Counted from the first letter of the stretch, positions 43,865-54,225 are shown. The stretch is 64,000 nt of DNA from Syntrophales bacterium (GCA_023229765.1 JALNYO010000004.1:62001-126000); one strand, 5' to 3'. Numbers and translations: made by a program. Notes: generated by a model from the letters alone, not told the origin.

Positions 43865-44230
43865 TTAAAAATTCAGTCCAGCTTCCCTTGCTCCATCCGC
43901 CAGGGATTTGACCCTGCCATGATAGAGGAAACGACCCCTATCAAAAACTACATCGGCAACTCCGATTTCCTGCAACCTCTTGGCCACCAGCATCCCCACA
44001 GATTTGGCCATCTCTGTTTTCTTGAGGTTTTTCCCATCGCCGCTTAACTCTTTGGCAAGGGATGAAGCCGCAGCAATTGTCCTGCCGGATACGTCATCTA
44101 TCGCCTGAACGTATATGTGAGAGGCAGACCTGAATACGCAAAGACGCGGTCTTGCTTGACTCCCCGCGACCTTTTTTCTGACCCTTAATTTCCTCTTGTC
44201 CCTGACTTTTTCTATTTTCCTGTTAGCCAA
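43865..44230 (-). CDS. rplR: Ribosomal protein L18 (uL18), TTG start
   Basis: 121 residues from TTG at 44230 (reads [20 protein letters not shown]). AGAGGTAAGAAA is immediately upstream; the open frame extends to 44269 but the extra residues lack homology sense. [28 protein letters not shown] is the conserved C-terminus that binds 5S rRNA. It lies 51 bp after rplF. Confidence 0.92.
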   Translation of the reverse strand: MANRKIEKVRDKRKLRVRKKVAGSQARPRLCVFRSASHIYVQAIDDVSGRTIAAASSLAKELSGDGKNLKKTEMAKSVGMLVAKRLQEIGVADVVFDRGRFLYHGRVKSLADGAREAGLNF

Positions 44231-44281
44231 TTTCTTACCTCTTTTCGATATATGCCAGCGTAATCTCAATAAATAATAAGA

Positions 44282-44821
44282 TTACTTGGCCGCAGACTTG
44301 CCGACCTTGCGCTTGATCTCTTCGCCTGCGTACTTTATCCCCTTGCCCTTATATGGCTCAGGTTTTTTAATGCCCCTGATTTCCGAAGCAACCCGCCCAA
44401 CCTGCTGCTTGTCAATTCCGGAAACCATAATGGCGACCAGCTTCTCCACCTTGATATCAATCCCTTCCGGAATATGATATTCGACCGGGGCCGAATAGCC
44501 GACAATCAATTTCAGGACCTTGCCAGTCACCTCAGCGCGATAACCGACGCCGGAAATCTCCAGCCCTTTTTGAAAGCCAACGCTCACCCCGCTTACCATG
44601 TTGGCAATCAGGGTTCTTACCAGACCATGCAGGGACCGATCCTGTCTCAGGTCAGATCTTCTTTTTACTTCTATCGTTTGCTCATTCAGCACTACATCAA
44701 TCAGACCAGGCACTTGATACGTCAGTTTCCCTTTTGGCCCCTCGACTGCGAGCAGTTCATTCTCGCGGCTTATCTTCACGCCCTGGGGAATCTGAACTGC
44801 CATTTTTCCGATTCTTGACAT
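44282..44821 (-). CDS. rplF: Ribosomal protein L6 (uL6)
   Basis: 179 residues with the two tandem L6 domains. SRIGKMAVQIPQGVKISREN at the start and PEPYKGKGIKYAGEEIKRKVGKSAAK at the end are conserved; GYRAEVTGKVLKLIVGYSAPVE joins them. It lies near the factor-binding site of the 50S. It follows rpsH by 60 bp. Confidence 0.97.
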   Translation of the reverse strand: MSRIGKMAVQIPQGVKISRENELLAVEGPKGKLTYQVPGLIDVVLNEQTIEVKRRSDLRQDRSLHGLVRTLIANMVSGVSVGFQKGLEISGVGYRAEVTGKVLKLIVGYSAPVEYHIPEGIDIKVEKLVAIMVSGIDKQQVGRVASEIRGIKKPEPYKGKGIKYAGEEIKRKVGKSAAK

Positions 44822-44881
44822 CTCTTACCCTCTATCTTTTCCTGATGAACAGACAAATTCACCAAGGGTTAAAAAGACTGC

Positions 44882-45283
44882 TTACCAGACATTGCAGACA
44901 AGTTCGCCGCCGATGTTCAATTCACGGGCTTCCTTGTCCGTCATTACGCCCTGCGAGGTGGTGACGATGGATATCCCGTATCCGTTCAACACCGGGGCAA
45001 GTTTCCCGCTTTTAACGTACACCCTTCTTCCTGGTTTGCTTATCCGCTGGATGTCCGTTAAAACCAATTTCTTAGCATCCTGATACTTCAAATAAATCCG
45101 CAGCATCTCCTGCTTCTGCGGATCGGTCTTAACGTCATAACCGGTTATGTAGCCACTTTTTTTCAACACCTTGGCCACATTCAGGTTTATTTTCGTATTA
45201 ATTACATCTACGCTCTTGAAATGAACCCGGTTGGCGTTCCTTATTCTCGTGAGCATATCCGCGATAGGGTCGGTCATCCCCAT
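44882..45283 (-). CDS. rpsH: Ribosomal protein S8 (uS8)
   Basis: 133 residues. [25 protein letters not shown], then [30 protein letters not shown] and [19 protein letters not shown] are typical. AAGGAG seven bases before the ATG at 45283 favours a start two residues before MTDP. It binds the 16S central domain and, in E. coli, represses the spc operon at rplE mRNA. Confidence 0.96.
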   Translation of the reverse strand: MGMTDPIADMLTRIRNANRVHFKSVDVINTKINLNVAKVLKKSGYITGYDVKTDPQKQEMLRIYLKYQDAKKLVLTDIQRISKPGRRVYVKSGKLAPVLNGYGISIVTTSQGVMTDKEARELNIGGELVCNVW

Positions 45284-45298
45284 ATTTTTACTCCTTTT

Positions 45299-45484
45299 CT
45301 ACCAGCTTGATTTAATTACGCCCGGGATTTCGCCGTTAAGCGCCATCTTGCGCAAACAGATGCGACACATGTCAAATTTACGGTAATATGCCCTAGGCCT
45401 GCCGCATACCGGACATCTGTTATAGTCTCGGACCGAAAATTTGTTTTCACTCTTGGCTTTCACAATTAAGGATTTCTTTGCCAC
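45299..45484 (-). CDS. rpsN: Ribosomal protein S14 (uS14), short zinc-type, GTG start
   Basis: 61 residues: the short zinc-binding form, with C-x2-C-x12-C-x2-C ([20 protein letters not shown]). The longer zinc-free S14 of gammaproteobacteria is about 100 residues. Start is GTG at 45484 with GGAGGGAAC before it. It lies between rplE and rpsH, as in most bacteria. Confidence 0.95.
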   Translation of the reverse strand: MAKKSLIVKAKSENKFSVRDYNRCPVCGRPRAYYRKFDMCRICLRKMALNGEIPGVIKSSW

Positions 45485-45511
45485 GTTCCCTCCGCAGAAA
45501 CTACACTCGTC

Positions 45512-46051
45512 TTAATTTTTAAACGGCATTCCCATCATCTTCAGAAGCTGTCTTGCCTCATCATCCGTCTTTGCCGTGGTTACTATCGCAATGTTCATTC
45601 CTCGGATCTTGTCAATCTTGTCATAGTCAATCTCGGGAAAGATTATCTGTTCCTTCAAACCCAGGGCAAAATTTCCCCGGCCGTCAAAAGATTTCGTCGG
45701 AATTCCGCGAAAGTCGCGGACGCGGGGGAGGGCTACATTGACCAGCCTGTCAAAGAACTCATACATCCGCTCCCTGCGTAGGGTTACACAGCAGCCAATC
45801 GGCATTCCCTGGCGGAGCTTAAAGGTTGCAATGGATTTCCGCGCCTTGGTTATGATCGGCTTCTGGCCGGTAATCGCCGCCATTTCGGCAACCGCGCTGT
45901 CAAGTATCTTGACATTTTGGATTGCCTCGCCCAGCCCCATGTTTACGACTATCTTAACGATCTTCGGAACCTCCATGGCGTTTTTGTAAGAATTAGCCGC
46001 CGTCAGCTCCTTTACTACCTTATTCATGTAAAAATCTTTGAGTCTTGCCAT
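45512..46051 (-). CDS. rplE: Ribosomal protein L5 (uL5)
   Basis: 179 residues. [47 protein letters not shown] and [29 protein letters not shown] are conserved. It binds 5S rRNA and the P-site tRNA region of the 50S. It lies 11 bp after rplX. Confidence 0.97.
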   Translation of the reverse strand: MARLKDFYMNKVVKELTAANSYKNAMEVPKIVKIVVNMGLGEAIQNVKILDSAVAEMAAITGQKPIITKARKSIATFKLRQGMPIGCCVTLRRERMYEFFDRLVNVALPRVRDFRGIPTKSFDGRGNFALGLKEQIIFPEIDYDKIDKIRGMNIAIVTTAKTDDEARQLLKMMGMPFKN

Positions 46052-46062
46052 TATTCACCAGC

Positions 46063-46383
46063 CTATGCTTCAAGTATCTCTTGGCACTTGGCGCAGACGC
46101 GCACCTTTTTCCCATCGTCAAGAAATTTATATCTAACCCTGACACCAACGCCGCATTTACTGCAAAGATACATAACATTAGAGATGTGCAGCGGCCCCTC
46201 TTTTTCCACGATGCCGCCCTTGCCTTTGGCATCAGGCTTCTGATGCTTTTTGATCAAATTAATCTTCTCGATAACAACTCGTTCCTTATCCACAATGACA
46301 CTCTGGATCTTCCCCGTTTTCCCTTTTTCCTTGCCGGAGATCACCTTCACCGTGTCCCCTTTTTTGAGCCTCTTTATCTGCAT
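46063..46383 (-). CDS. rplX: Ribosomal protein L24 (uL24)
   Basis: 106 residues. A KOW motif (KRLKKGDTVKVISGKEKGKTGKI) starts the protein. The C-terminus has two CxxC pairs (LCSKCGVGVRVRY and VCAKCQEIL), a potential zinc site found in many non-gammaproteobacterial L24. It starts 50S assembly and lies near the tunnel exit. 36 bp after rplN. Confidence 0.95.
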   Translation of the reverse strand: MQIKRLKKGDTVKVISGKEKGKTGKIQSVIVDKERVVIEKINLIKKHQKPDAKGKGGIVEKEGPLHISNVMYLCSKCGVGVRVRYKFLDDGKKVRVCAKCQEILEA

Positions 46384-46419
46384 TGCTTGATCCCCAGTCT
46401 CAATTCGCCCTGCCTAAAA

Positions 46420-46788
46420 CTACAGCACCTCAGGCGCCAGCGAAATAATCTTCATGAATTGCTTTGCCCGCAGCTCGCGCGCCACTGGCCCAAATATTCT
46501 TGTGCCCACCGGCTCCATCTGATTAGAGACGAGAACCGCGGAATTGTCATCGAACTTCAGGTATGAACCATCCGGCCGTCTCACCTCTTTTACCGTACGC
46601 ACCACAACTGCCTTCATTACGTCGCCCTTTTTCACCTTGGAATTGGGCAGGGCCTCCTGCACGGCAACGACGATGACATCGCCCAGACTCGCATAACGCC
46701 TTTTGGAGCCCCCCAAAACCTTAATGCATGTAACCTTCCGGGCGCCTGAATTATCGGCTACGTTTAGAACCGTCTGCATCTGTATCAT
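46420..46788 (-). CDS. rplN: Ribosomal protein L14 (uL14)
   Basis: 122 residues from [27 protein letters not shown]. The open frame starts three codons earlier, but GGAG eight bases before the second ATG fits better and the length matches the family. [16 protein letters not shown] and [22 protein letters not shown] complete it. It lies 81 bp after rpsQ. Confidence 0.95.
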   Translation of the reverse strand: MIQMQTVLNVADNSGARKVTCIKVLGGSKRRYASLGDVIVVAVQEALPNSKVKKGDVMKAVVVRTVKEVRRPDGSYLKFDDNSAVLVSNQMEPVGTRIFGPVARELRAKQFMKIISLAPEVL

Positions 46789-46869
46789 TATGAACACTCC
46801 GCCTGGTAAAAACCCTTGTTAATGAAATCCTTCAATCCCCGGCTTTTACCGAATTTTGAGTTATCTCTT

Positions 46870-47127
46870 CTACTTGGCTTTCTCAACGATCTGCACCATC
46901 CGCCACCGCTTCTCTTTGCTCAAGGGGCGTGACTCGGCAATCATCACCCTGTCGCCCTTGCGACAATCGTTGCTCTCATCATGAGCCTTATATTTCACAA
47001 ATCGCTTCACATACTTATGGAATATGGGGTGCTTGACCAGTCTTTCCACACGGACAACAATGGTCTTGTCCATTTTATCGCTGATTACCACACCCTCGAT
47101 AGTAGTCTTTTTGCCTCTTTCTTCCAC
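46870..47127 (-). CDS. rpsQ: Ribosomal protein S17 (uS17), GTG start
   Basis: 85 residues: [64 protein letters not shown]-fold 16S-binding protein. The start is GTG at 47127 overlapping the rpmC stop by one base. Followed by rplN. Confidence 0.96.
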   Translation of the reverse strand: MEERGKKTTIEGVVISDKMDKTIVVRVERLVKHPIFHKYVKRFVKYKAHDESNDCRKGDRVMIAESRPLSKEKRWRMVQIVEKAK

Positions 47128-47318
47128 TACTTTGCCTCCTTTTCGGCCAGCACCGTTTTGACGCGGGCAATGTCCCTGCGGACATGGCCAAGCAAGGCCG
47201 GCGATTCTAATTGCCCTGAGGTATGACGCATGCGCAAATTAAAAAACTCCTCGGTCAGCTCGCTGTTCTTCTGTTTTAACTCATCAGAGCTAAGATCCCT
47301 TATGTCCTTAATCTTCAT
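47127..47318 (-). CDS. rpmC: Ribosomal protein L29 (uL29)
   Basis: 63 residues: a two-helix protein beginning [21 protein letters not shown] and ending [18 protein letters not shown]. It lies at the peptide exit and contacts SRP and trigger factor sites with L23. It overlaps the end of rplP by 11 bases and the start of rpsQ by one, a sign of tight coupling. Confidence 0.95.
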   Translation of the reverse strand: MKIKDIRDLSSDELKQKNSELTEEFFNLRMRHTSGQLESPALLGHVRRDIARVKTVLAEKEAK

Positions 47319-47730
47319 CGGAAATATCCCTCGAAAGAAATTTCGTGCTTATTGGCAGCTTATGAGCCGCCAGCAAGAGAGCCTCCGCGGCAATTTCCTT
47401 TTCCACACCTTCTATCTCGTACAAAATAACGCCCGGCTTAATAACCGCCACCCAATCTTCAGGCGCCCCCTTGCCTTTTCCCATTCTTGTTTCAGCGGGC
47501 TTCTTCGTAATCGACTTATGGGGGAAAATCCGTATCCAGATCTTTCCGCCGCGCTTGATGTGCCTGGTCATGGCAATACGGGCCGCTTCGATCTGTTTTG
47601 CCGTTAGCCACCCACACTCGGTTGCCTGCAGTCCATACTCCCCAAAGGCGATATAGCCCCCCCGGGTGCACGTGCCGCTCATTCGGCCCCGCTGTATTTT
47701 TCTATATTTAACCCTTTTAGGCATTAACAT
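47308..47730 (-). CDS. rplP: Ribosomal protein L16 (uL16)
   Basis: 140 residues. [25 protein letters not shown] and [26 protein letters not shown] with [26 protein letters not shown] are fully conserved. GAGGT nine bases upstream supports the ATG at 47730. It stabilises A-site tRNA on the 50S. Its 3' end overlaps rpmC. Confidence 0.96.
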   Translation of the reverse strand: MLMPKRVKYRKIQRGRMSGTCTRGGYIAFGEYGLQATECGWLTAKQIEAARIAMTRHIKRGGKIWIRIFPHKSITKKPAETRMGKGKGAPEDWVAVIKPGVILYEIEGVEKEIAAEALLLAAHKLPISTKFLSRDISDED

Positions 47731-47773
47731 TTTTCGAATACCTCTTCTTTTTTTCTGACCTGACGCCGCTCAA

Positions 47774-48418
47774 TTACTTGTTTTCAACCCTGCCCGGCAA
47801 CACCTCGCCATGGAAAATCAGCACCTTGACGCCAATCTTGCCATAGGCAGTGAGAGCCTCCGCAAACCCGCAGTCAATATCAGCTCTCAATGTATGAAGC
47901 GGCACCCGCCCCTCCCGATACCATTCAGATCTGGCCATCTCCGCGCCGGCCAAGCGGCCCGCGCAATTTATGCGTATCCCTTTGGCGCCGAACTTCATCG
48001 CCGTGGTCACGGATTTCTTCATCGCCCGGCGAAAGGCAATTCTTCTTTCGAGCTGCTGTGCCACACTTTCGGCAACAAGCTGAGCATCAGCTTCCGGCTT
48101 GCGCACTTCCAGGATGTTGATAATTACGTCATTGGCGGTAATCGCCTCTACATCCTTCTTAAGTTTTTCTATTTCAGCGCCCTTTTTCCCAATAATGATC
48201 CCCGGACGGGCAGCGTATATGTTTACCTTAACCTTGCTTGCCGCTCTTTCAATCTCTATTTTAGAGATTCCAGCAGCATATAGCTTTTCTTTAAGGAATT
48301 TGCGAACCTTAAGATCTTCGTGCAGCAGTCGTGAGAAGTCCTTCTCCGCATACCACTGAGATTTCCAAGTTTTAATTCCGCCCAGCCTCAGCCCAATTGG
48401 GTTTACCTTCTGCCCCAA
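47774..48418 (-). CDS. rpsC: Ribosomal protein S3 (uS3), TTG start
   Basis: 214 residues. Start TTG at 48418 ([14 protein letters not shown]) with GAGGAGGTGAAAG before it. The KH domain has [23 protein letters not shown]. The C-terminal domain reads [27 protein letters not shown]. Part of the mRNA entry helicase with S4 and S5. 20 bp after rplV. Confidence 0.96.
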   Translation of the reverse strand: MGQKVNPIGLRLGGIKTWKSQWYAEKDFSRLLHEDLKVRKFLKEKLYAAGISKIEIERAASKVKVNIYAARPGIIIGKKGAEIEKLKKDVEAITANDVIINILEVRKPEADAQLVAESVAQQLERRIAFRRAMKKSVTTAMKFGAKGIRINCAGRLAGAEMARSEWYREGRVPLHTLRADIDCGFAEALTAYGKIGVKVLIFHGEVLPGRVENK

Positions 48419-48438
48419 ACTTTCACCTCCTCAAAGAT

Positions 48439-48771
48439 TTACTGCTCATCCAGGACCACGGTTATATGGCTGGTACGCTTTTTAATCGAAGCCGCACGAC
48501 CCTGCGCGCGCGCCCTCCATCTTTTTAAAGATGGCCCCTGATCAACAAATATTTCCCTCACATAGAGTATGTGTTCATCAATATTGGGATTCTGTTTTGC
48601 GTTCGCAAGTGCCGACAGCAGAACCTTCTGAACCGGTTCCGCCGCATACTTGGTCGTAAACTGGAGAAGCTGTTTTGCATCCTCCACACGCTTGCCCCTG
48701 ATCAAATCGGCAACCAGCCGCACCTTTTGGGGCGACATCCTGATGTATTTTGCAACTGCTTTTGCTTGCAT
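48439..48771 (-). CDS. rplV: Ribosomal protein L22 (uL22)
   Basis: 110 residues. AKAVAKYIRMSPQKVRLVADLIRGKRV then the tunnel-lining hairpin with FVDQGPSLKRWRARAQGRAASIKKRTSHITVVL. Hairpin length appears normal, with no macrolide-resistance-type insertion. It lies 54 bp after rpsS. Confidence 0.96.
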   Translation of the reverse strand: MQAKAVAKYIRMSPQKVRLVADLIRGKRVEDAKQLLQFTTKYAAEPVQKVLLSALANAKQNPNIDEHILYVREIFVDQGPSLKRWRARAQGRAASIKKRTSHITVVLDEQ

Positions 48772-48825
48772 TTCCTACTCCAAGGTGCTGCAGTATAAAG
48801 TATCTATTGAAACCAAACCTTGTAC

Positions 48826-49107
48826 CTATTTGCGCAGTTTGGTCTTGCGGTCGCCGGCATGACTGTAAAAAGTCCGCGTCGGCGAAAACTCGCCCAATTT
48901 ATGACCAACCATATTTTCCGTCACAAATACGGGAATGAATTTCTTACCGTTATGAATGGCAAATGTTTGTCCAATCAGCTCCGGTGTGATAGTCGAACGG
49001 CGAGACCAAGTCTTGATCACAGCCTTGTTGCCGTCAGTATCCTGCCTTCTGACTTTTTCAAGAAGGCTGCTGTCGATAAAAGGTCCCTTTTTGATTGAAC
49101 GTGCCAC
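48826..49107 (-). CDS. rpsS: Ribosomal protein S19 (uS19), GTG start
   Basis: 93 residues: [68 protein letters not shown] in one unbroken conserved block. It sits in the 30S head by the A-site finger. Start GTG at 49107, two bases after the rplB stop. Confidence 0.96.
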   Translation of the reverse strand: MARSIKKGPFIDSSLLEKVRRQDTDGNKAVIKTWSRRSTITPELIGQTFAIHNGKKFIPVFVTENMVGHKLGEFSPTRTFYSHAGDRKTKLRK

Positions 49108-49109
49108 GC

Positions 49110-49931
49110 CTAACCTCTTCTTTTCACAATATATTTATTAGTGCTCTTATTTGTCCGCGTCTTATGACCCTTTGTGGGTATCCCCCAGGGGGTGCAGGGA
49201 TGCCGACCACCAGAGGACCTGCCCTCGCCGCCGCCCATCGGGTGATCGACGGGATTCATAACCACCCCTCTGACATGGGGAAGTTTGCCCTTCCATCTTT
49301 TTCTGCCGGCCTTGCCGAGGCTGATGTTCTCGTGATCGATATTGCCTACCTGACCGATTGTCGCCCGGCACTCTTCGAAAATCTTTCGGACTTCCCCGGA
49401 CGGCAGTCTTACCAAGGCATAGCTGTTTTCCTTTGCCATCAACTGACCATAAGCGCCGGCAGAGCGCACGAGTTGGGCGCCCTTGCCCACTTTCAGTTCG
49501 ATATTATGGATCAGGGTTCCCAGAGGAATGTTTTTCAGCGGCGCAGCGTTGCCAGGTTTGATATCGGCGTTGATGCCGCTTACCACCGTATCCCCGACAG
49601 ACAACTTGGCAGGAGCGACAATATAGCTCTTTTCGCCATCAGCATAATTGAGAAGCGCTATGCGTGATGAGCGGTTCGGGTCATATTCGATAGCGGCGAC
49701 GCGGGCGTCAATATCGTCTTTGAGCCTCGTGAAATCGATCAATCTGTATCGCCTTTTATGACCGCCCCCGATGTAGCGGCTGGTTATCCTGCCGTTATTG
49801 TTGCGCCCACCGCTTTTTTTCAAAGGTCTCAACAGACGGTTCTCCGGAGTATCCTTGGTAATCTCCGCAAAATCCGAACAAGTTTGAAATCTTCTCCCCG
49901 GTGATGTCGGCTTGTATTTTCTTATTCCCAT
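49110..49931 (-). CDS. rplB: Ribosomal protein L2 (uL2)
   Basis: 273 residues. [51 protein letters not shown] [20 protein letters not shown], and the peptidyl-transferase-proximal [20 protein letters not shown] with its essential His. It is needed for subunit joining. Between rplW and rpsS with an 81-bp gap upstream that holds no other gene. Confidence 0.97.
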   Translation of the reverse strand: MGIRKYKPTSPGRRFQTCSDFAEITKDTPENRLLRPLKKSGGRNNNGRITSRYIGGGHKRRYRLIDFTRLKDDIDARVAAIEYDPNRSSRIALLNYADGEKSYIVAPAKLSVGDTVVSGINADIKPGNAAPLKNIPLGTLIHNIELKVGKGAQLVRSAGAYGQLMAKENSYALVRLPSGEVRKIFEECRATIGQVGNIDHENISLGKAGRKRWKGKLPHVRGVVMNPVDHPMGGGEGRSSGGRHPCTPWGIPTKGHKTRTNKSTNKYIVKRRG

Positions 49932-50012
49932 CCGCCTGCTTCCTTATATTTGAAATAAAATTAAAGTGGCCTTTTTTTCAATCTGTCCCGTTTTGCGACA
50001 ATATCCAAATGC

Positions 50013-50294
50013 CTACTGAATGGACTCAATTCGGTTGTCCGGAGCCAGGGTGACGACCGCCTTCTTCCAGTCGCTTTTCTTTCCCACCACCTTGCCTACC
50101 CTTTTCACTTTCCCATGCACGTTTATCACCCGCACCGCCAGCACATTAACCTTGAAAATCTTCTCAACTGCCTTTTTTACTTCGATCTTGTTGGCTTTGG
50201 GATTGACTTCAAAATTATACTGGTTGGACTGCTCGCGCAGGATCGTGCCTTTTTCCGTCAGCAGCATTTTTTTGATGACCTGATAAAGTTCCAT
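50013..50294 (-). CDS. rplW: Ribosomal protein L23 (uL23)
   Basis: 93 residues: VIKKMLLTEKGTILREQSNQYNFEV, KANKIEVKKAVEKIFKVNVLAVRVINVHGKVKR. It forms the docking site for trigger factor and SRP at the tunnel exit. The ATG overlaps the rplD stop by one base (TAATG). Confidence 0.96.
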   Translation of the reverse strand: MELYQVIKKMLLTEKGTILREQSNQYNFEVNPKANKIEVKKAVEKIFKVNVLAVRVINVHGKVKRVGKVVGKKSDWKKAVVTLAPDNRIESIQ

Positions 50295-50917
50295 TACGCT
50301 GTCAGCACCCCCTCAAGTTTATTTACCGCAGGCTCAAGAAAGACAACGTGTTCGTACTTTAAGAGATCGTAAACATTCACCCCTTCGGAACGGATCATTT
50401 TTATGTCTTTAACATTGCGCGATGATTTTAATAAAACCGGGCGGTCAACATCTATGACAATCAGCGCCTTTTTGAACCCAAAAAGATCCATAACCTCTTT
50501 AAATTTTTTTGTTTTAATCTCTTCCATCGGAAAATCGCGGAGAATCGTCATCTGGTCTTCCTTAAATTTCATGCTCAAGGCAGAAACAAGGGCCAGTCTC
50601 CGGACCTTCTTGGGGACTTTGAACGCGTAACTGCGCGGCTTGGGCCCAAACACTGTACCGCCGCCTCTCCAGATGGGAGAACGGGAGTGTCCGGCACGGG
50701 CTCGTCCTGTGCCCTTTTGCTTCCAGGGTTTTTTTCCGCCGCCGCTTACTTCGCTCCTGCCTTTCGTGGAGGCAGTGCCGCTTCTTCCCGCCGCCATCTG
50801 CATCCGCACTACCTGGTAGATTACGTCCTCATTTACCGGAGCGCCAAATACCAGATCGCTCAGTTCAATATCAGACACCTTATTATTTTCTATATCGTAA
50901 ACACCTGCTATTGGCAT
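50294..50917 (-). CDS. rplD: Ribosomal protein L4 (uL4)
   Basis: 207 residues. The extended loop KGRSEVSGGGKKPWKQKGTGRARAGHSRSPIWRGGG lines the tunnel; the globular domain has ALSMKFKEDQMTILRDF and LKSSRNVKDIKMIRSEGVNVYDLLKYE. In E. coli it represses the S10 operon. Between rplC (19 bp) and rplW (overlap). Confidence 0.96.
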   Translation of the reverse strand: MPIAGVYDIENNKVSDIELSDLVFGAPVNEDVIYQVVRMQMAAGRSGTASTKGRSEVSGGGKKPWKQKGTGRARAGHSRSPIWRGGGTVFGPKPRSYAFKVPKKVRRLALVSALSMKFKEDQMTILRDFPMEEIKTKKFKEVMDLFGFKKALIVIDVDRPVLLKSSRNVKDIKMIRSEGVNVYDLLKYEHVVFLEPAVNKLEGVLTA

Positions 50918-50936
50918 TTTTCCACCTGAAGAGCCT

Positions 50937-51578
50937 TTATTTATCTTCTTTTGCTTTCTTGATTGCCTGCTTAATCAGAACAAAACCCTGTTTTTTGCCG
51001 GGGACAGCGCCCTTCACAAGCAGGGCATTAAGCTCCGGCCTGACTGCCCAGACACGCAAATTCTGGACGGTTTTCCTGTCTGTTCCCATATGTCCGGGAA
51101 GCTTTGTTCCCTTAAACACCCTGGCCGGATCGGCGCTGGCGCCAATGGAACCGGGAGCGCGATGAAACATCGAACCGTGACTCGCGCGGCCGCCGCCAAA
51201 ACCATGCCGTTTGATGACGCCTGCGAACCCCTTGCCTTTTGTTGTCCCTACTACGTCAACAAAATCTCCCGGGGAAAAGAGCTCCAACCCAATTTCCTGA
51301 CCCAGCTCGCAACCATCGGCGCTGCCCTGAAACTCCCGCAGGATTCTGAAAAAGCCCTTATCGGCCTTTTTCTGATGACCCTGAAGCGGTTTGGTGAGTT
51401 TGCGCTGGCTGACTCGGCCGTAACCAAGCTGCAGAGCCTCATAACCGTCTTTTTCCAAGGTCTTTTTCTGAACTATAACGGATGGTTCGACCTCAATAAC
51501 GGTGACTGGCACGAAGACGCCTTCATCAGAAAACACCTCGGTCATGCCCAATTTTCTACCAATCAATCCCTTTGTCAT
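50937..51578 (-). CDS. rplC: Ribosomal protein L3 (uL3)
   Basis: 213 residues from MTKGLIGRKLGMTEVFSDEG. An in-frame TTG four codons earlier (51590) is possible, but the family N-terminus begins at the chosen ATG. GTTKGKGFAGVIKRHGFGGGRASHGS and FHRAPGSIGASADPARVFKGTKLPGHMG are the L3 signature near the peptidyl-transferase centre. It lies 61 bp after rpsJ. Confidence 0.94.
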   Translation of the reverse strand: MTKGLIGRKLGMTEVFSDEGVFVPVTVIEVEPSVIVQKKTLEKDGYEALQLGYGRVSQRKLTKPLQGHQKKADKGFFRILREFQGSADGCELGQEIGLELFSPGDFVDVVGTTKGKGFAGVIKRHGFGGGRASHGSMFHRAPGSIGASADPARVFKGTKLPGHMGTDRKTVQNLRVWAVRPELNALLVKGAVPGKKQGFVLIKQAIKKAKEDK

Positions 51579-51639
51579 ACCCACACTCAATAAGCGACTT
51601 TAACGCCTGCTAAAAGACCGCTTTATCCTTCCGGCGTAT

Positions 51640-51948
51640 TTATAATTTGATCTCGACATCTACTCCCGAAGACAAATCAAGCTTCATCAGGGCATCGACT
51701 GTCGCCTGGGTTGGCTCCACTATGTCTATGAGCCTTTTATGAGTTCTGATTTCGAACTGTTCGCGCGATTTTTTATCCACATGCGGAGACCTGTTGACAC
51801 AGTACTTATTGATCTCCGTAGGCAGCGGAATCGGACCGCCCACCCGCGCGCCGGTTTTCCGGGCCGTCTCCACGATATCATCCGCGGAACGGTCCAGCAA
51901 CTTGTAGTCATACGCCTTAAGGCGAATTCTTATCTTTTGATCTTTCAT
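51640..51948 (-). CDS. rpsJ: Ribosomal protein S10 (uS10/NusE)
   Basis: 102 residues: [40 protein letters not shown] and [23 protein letters not shown]. In addition to the 30S it joins NusB in transcription antitermination. It opens the S10 block, 35 bp after tuf; the two seem co-transcribed. Confidence 0.97.
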   Translation of the reverse strand: MKDQKIRIRLKAYDYKLLDRSADDIVETARKTGARVGGPIPLPTEINKYCVNRSPHVDKKSREQFEIRTHKRLIDIVEPTQATVDALMKLDLSSGVDVEIKL

Positions 51949-51983
51949 AGTTTAATTAAATTCCCGTCAACTTCAGTATATTT

Positions 51984-53177
51984 TTATTCTATGATTTTGC
52001 TGACTACGCCGGCGCCGACAGTCCTGCCGCCTTCACGGATGGCGAAGCGGAGCTGCTCTTCCATGGCAATCGGAGTAATGAGTTCAACACTCATCTCGAC
52101 ATTATCCCCGGGCATCACCATTTCTATACCCTCAGGAAGGGTTGCAACGCCAGTTACATCGGTTGTACGGAAATAAAACTGCGGCCGGTATCCGGTAAAG
52201 AACGGCGTGTGCCGGCCGCCTTCTTCCTTCGTCAAGATATAGACCTGGGCCTTGAACTTTGTGTGGGGGGTGATCGAACCCGGCTTGGCGACAACCTGCC
52301 CTCGTTCAACCTCTTCGCGCTTTGTCCCCCTGAGCAGAATGCCGACATCGTCGCCTGCCCGGCCTTCATCAAGCGTTTTGCGGAACATCTCAACGCCTGT
52401 ACATACCGTCTTGAAGGTGGGTCTGATACCGATAATCTCGACTTCGTCCCCGGTATGCACTATTCCTCGGTCAACACGACCGGTAACAACCGTACCGCGT
52501 CCGGAAATGGTGAAAACATCGCCGACAGGCATCAGGAAAGGCTTGTCAAGATCACGAACCGGCTCGGGGATGTAATTATCAACAGCATCCATGAGTTCCC
52601 AAATGGATTTTGCATCCTCCGATTTTGGATCATCCGACTCAAGTGCCTTCAGCGCGGAACCGCGGATAATCGGAATATCGTCGCCGGGGAAATCATAGGC
52701 GGTAAGGAGCTCTCTCAATTCCAGCTCGACAAGATCAAGAAGCTCGGGATCGTCAACGAGGTCGCATTTGTTCATATAAACAACTATCGAAGGCACCTGA
52801 ACCTGGCGGGCAAGCAGAATGTGCTCTCTGGTCTGCGGCATCGGCCCGTCAGACGCGGCAACGACAAGGATCGTGCCATCCATGTGGGCGGCGCCGGAAA
52901 TCATGTTTTTGATATAGTCGGCGTGACCCGGGCAGTCAACGTGCGCATAGTGCCGTTTATCCGTCTGGTATTCCACGTGGGAGATATTGATCGTCACCCC
53001 GCGTTCCTTTTCCTCCGGCGCGTTGTCGATGGAATCAAACGGCCGATACTCCGCATACCCCTTGGAGGCCAAGTGCTTTGTGATCGCGGCCGTTAAGGTC
53101 GTCTTGCCATGATCGACATGGCCAATCGTGCCGATATTCATGTGCGGCTTATTTCTCTCAAATTTCTTCTTAGCCAT
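51984..53177 (-). CDS. tuf: Elongation factor Tu
   Basis: 397 residues. G motifs GHVDHGKTT (G1), RGVTI (G2), DCPGHADY (G3), NKCDLVDD (G4) and GSALKAL (G5). Domains II and III ([13 protein letters not shown] and [15 protein letters not shown]) follow. It delivers aminoacyl-tRNA to the A site. AAGGAGG precedes the ATG. It follows rpsG by only 84 bp, with no fusA between them. Whether a second tuf exists outside the window is unknown. Confidence 0.98.
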   Translation of the reverse strand: MAKKKFERNKPHMNIGTIGHVDHGKTTLTAAITKHLASKGYAEYRPFDSIDNAPEEKERGVTINISHVEYQTDKRHYAHVDCPGHADYIKNMISGAAHMDGTILVVAASDGPMPQTREHILLARQVQVPSIVVYMNKCDLVDDPELLDLVELELRELLTAYDFPGDDIPIIRGSALKALESDDPKSEDAKSIWELMDAVDNYIPEPVRDLDKPFLMPVGDVFTISGRGTVVTGRVDRGIVHTGDEVEIIGIRPTFKTVCTGVEMFRKTLDEGRAGDDVGILLRGTKREEVERGQVVAKPGSITPHTKFKAQVYILTKEEGGRHTPFFTGYRPQFYFRTTDVTGVATLPEGIEMVMPGDNVEMSVELITPIAMEEQLRFAIREGGRTVGAGVVSKIIE

Positions 53178-53261
53178 CTCAAACCTCCTTAATACTTTGA
53201 ATGGTTCGTTTGTTTTTCAATAAACATTATACGTTACAGAACATCCCACAGACAGAACTGC

Positions 53262-53735
53262 TTAAAATCTGTAATGGGCAAAGGCCTTGTTGGCCTCGGC
53301 CATCTTGTGAACGGCCTCTCTCTTTTTAATGGCTCCCCCGCGATTATTCGCGGCATCAATCAACTCTCCGGCCAGTTTTTCCCTCATTGTTTTTTCTGAG
53401 CGTTCCCTGGCGTTGGAGATGAGCCACCGTATCCCCAAGGCTAACCGGCGCGAAGGGTTAACCTCTGTCGGCACCTGATAGGTTGAACCGCCGACGCGCC
53501 TGGATTTGACCTCGATGATCGGCTTAACATTGCTGACAGCCTTTTCGAAAATATCTACCGGCGCGGCATCCTTCATTTTTGTTTCTATGATATCGAAAGC
53601 CCCGTACAAAATGGACTCGGCCGTGCTTTTCTTGCCACACTTGAGCAAATTATTTACAAATTTGGCGACAAGCTGGTTATTGTATTTTGGATCCGGGAGT
53701 ATCTCCCTTTTCGCAACTTCTCTTCTCCTCGGCAT
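53262..53735 (-). CDS. rpsG: Ribosomal protein S7 (uS7)
   Basis: 157 residues: [58 protein letters not shown] and [40 protein letters not shown]. It organises the 30S head and contacts tRNA at the E site. It lies 15 bp after rpsL; the expected following gene fusA is missing. Confidence 0.97.
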   Translation of the reverse strand: MPRRREVAKREILPDPKYNNQLVAKFVNNLLKCGKKSTAESILYGAFDIIETKMKDAAPVDIFEKAVSNVKPIIEVKSRRVGGSTYQVPTEVNPSRRLALGIRWLISNARERSEKTMREKLAGELIDAANNRGGAIKKREAVHKMAEANKAFAHYRF

Positions 53736-53750
53736 AACCTCTATCTCCGC

Positions 53751-54122
53751 TTAACTTGGCCTCTTGGCGCCGTATTTAGATCTTCCCTGTTTCCTGTCCT
53801 GAACCCCAACCGCATCCAGCGTTCCTCTGATAATGTGGTAGCGCACACCCGGCAGATCCTTAACGCGTCCGCCTCTTACCAGGACAACTGAATGCTCCTG
53901 AAGGTTATGCCCCACACCCGGGATATAGGAAGTCACCTCGTACCCGCTTGTCAGGCGAACCCTGGCAACCTTTCTTAAAGCCGAGTTCGGCTTCTTGGGC
54001 GTAGAGGTGTAAACCCTGACACACACCCCCCTGCGCTGCGGAGACCCAACCAATGCGGGCGTCGTCGCTTTACTGCTGATTTTGGACCGCCCTTTTCGAA
54101 CTAATTGATTTATCGTCGGCAT
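53751..54122 (-). CDS. rpsL: Ribosomal protein S12 (uS12)
   Basis: 123 residues. [25 protein letters not shown], then [23 protein letters not shown] and [23 protein letters not shown]. The lysines at the two streptomycin-resistance sites (TPKKPNS and RVKDLPG) are wild type. It monitors codon-anticodon pairing. It has its own sigma-70 promoter upstream (54179-54207) after rpoC. Confidence 0.97.
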   Translation of the reverse strand: MPTINQLVRKGRSKISSKATTPALVGSPQRRGVCVRVYTSTPKKPNSALRKVARVRLTSGYEVTSYIPGVGHNLQEHSVVLVRGGRVKDLPGVRYHIIRGTLDAVGVQDRKQGRSKYGAKRPS

Positions 54123-54178
54123 TAACCCTCCTGATTTAACTCCCGCCCTTTATTTATCCGAACCCGTAAAAGAGCGAC

Positions 54179-54207
54179 TAAATATCAACTTGCACTATCG
54201 TTGTCAA
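54179..54207 (-). promoter_or_regulatory. Sigma-70 promoter of the rpsL (str) operon
   Basis: On the minus strand TTGACA, 17 bases, TATTTA, in the 103-bp gap between rpoC and rpsL. Perfect -35 and good -10. It allows str-S10 expression separate from rpoBC. Confidence 0.75.
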
Positions 54208-54225
54208 GCATTTTCTCGGTAAATT

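Noticed and set aside
53178..53261. Remnant of fusA between rpsG and tuf
   Set aside because: Only 84 bp, which translate to nothing resembling EF-G in any frame.
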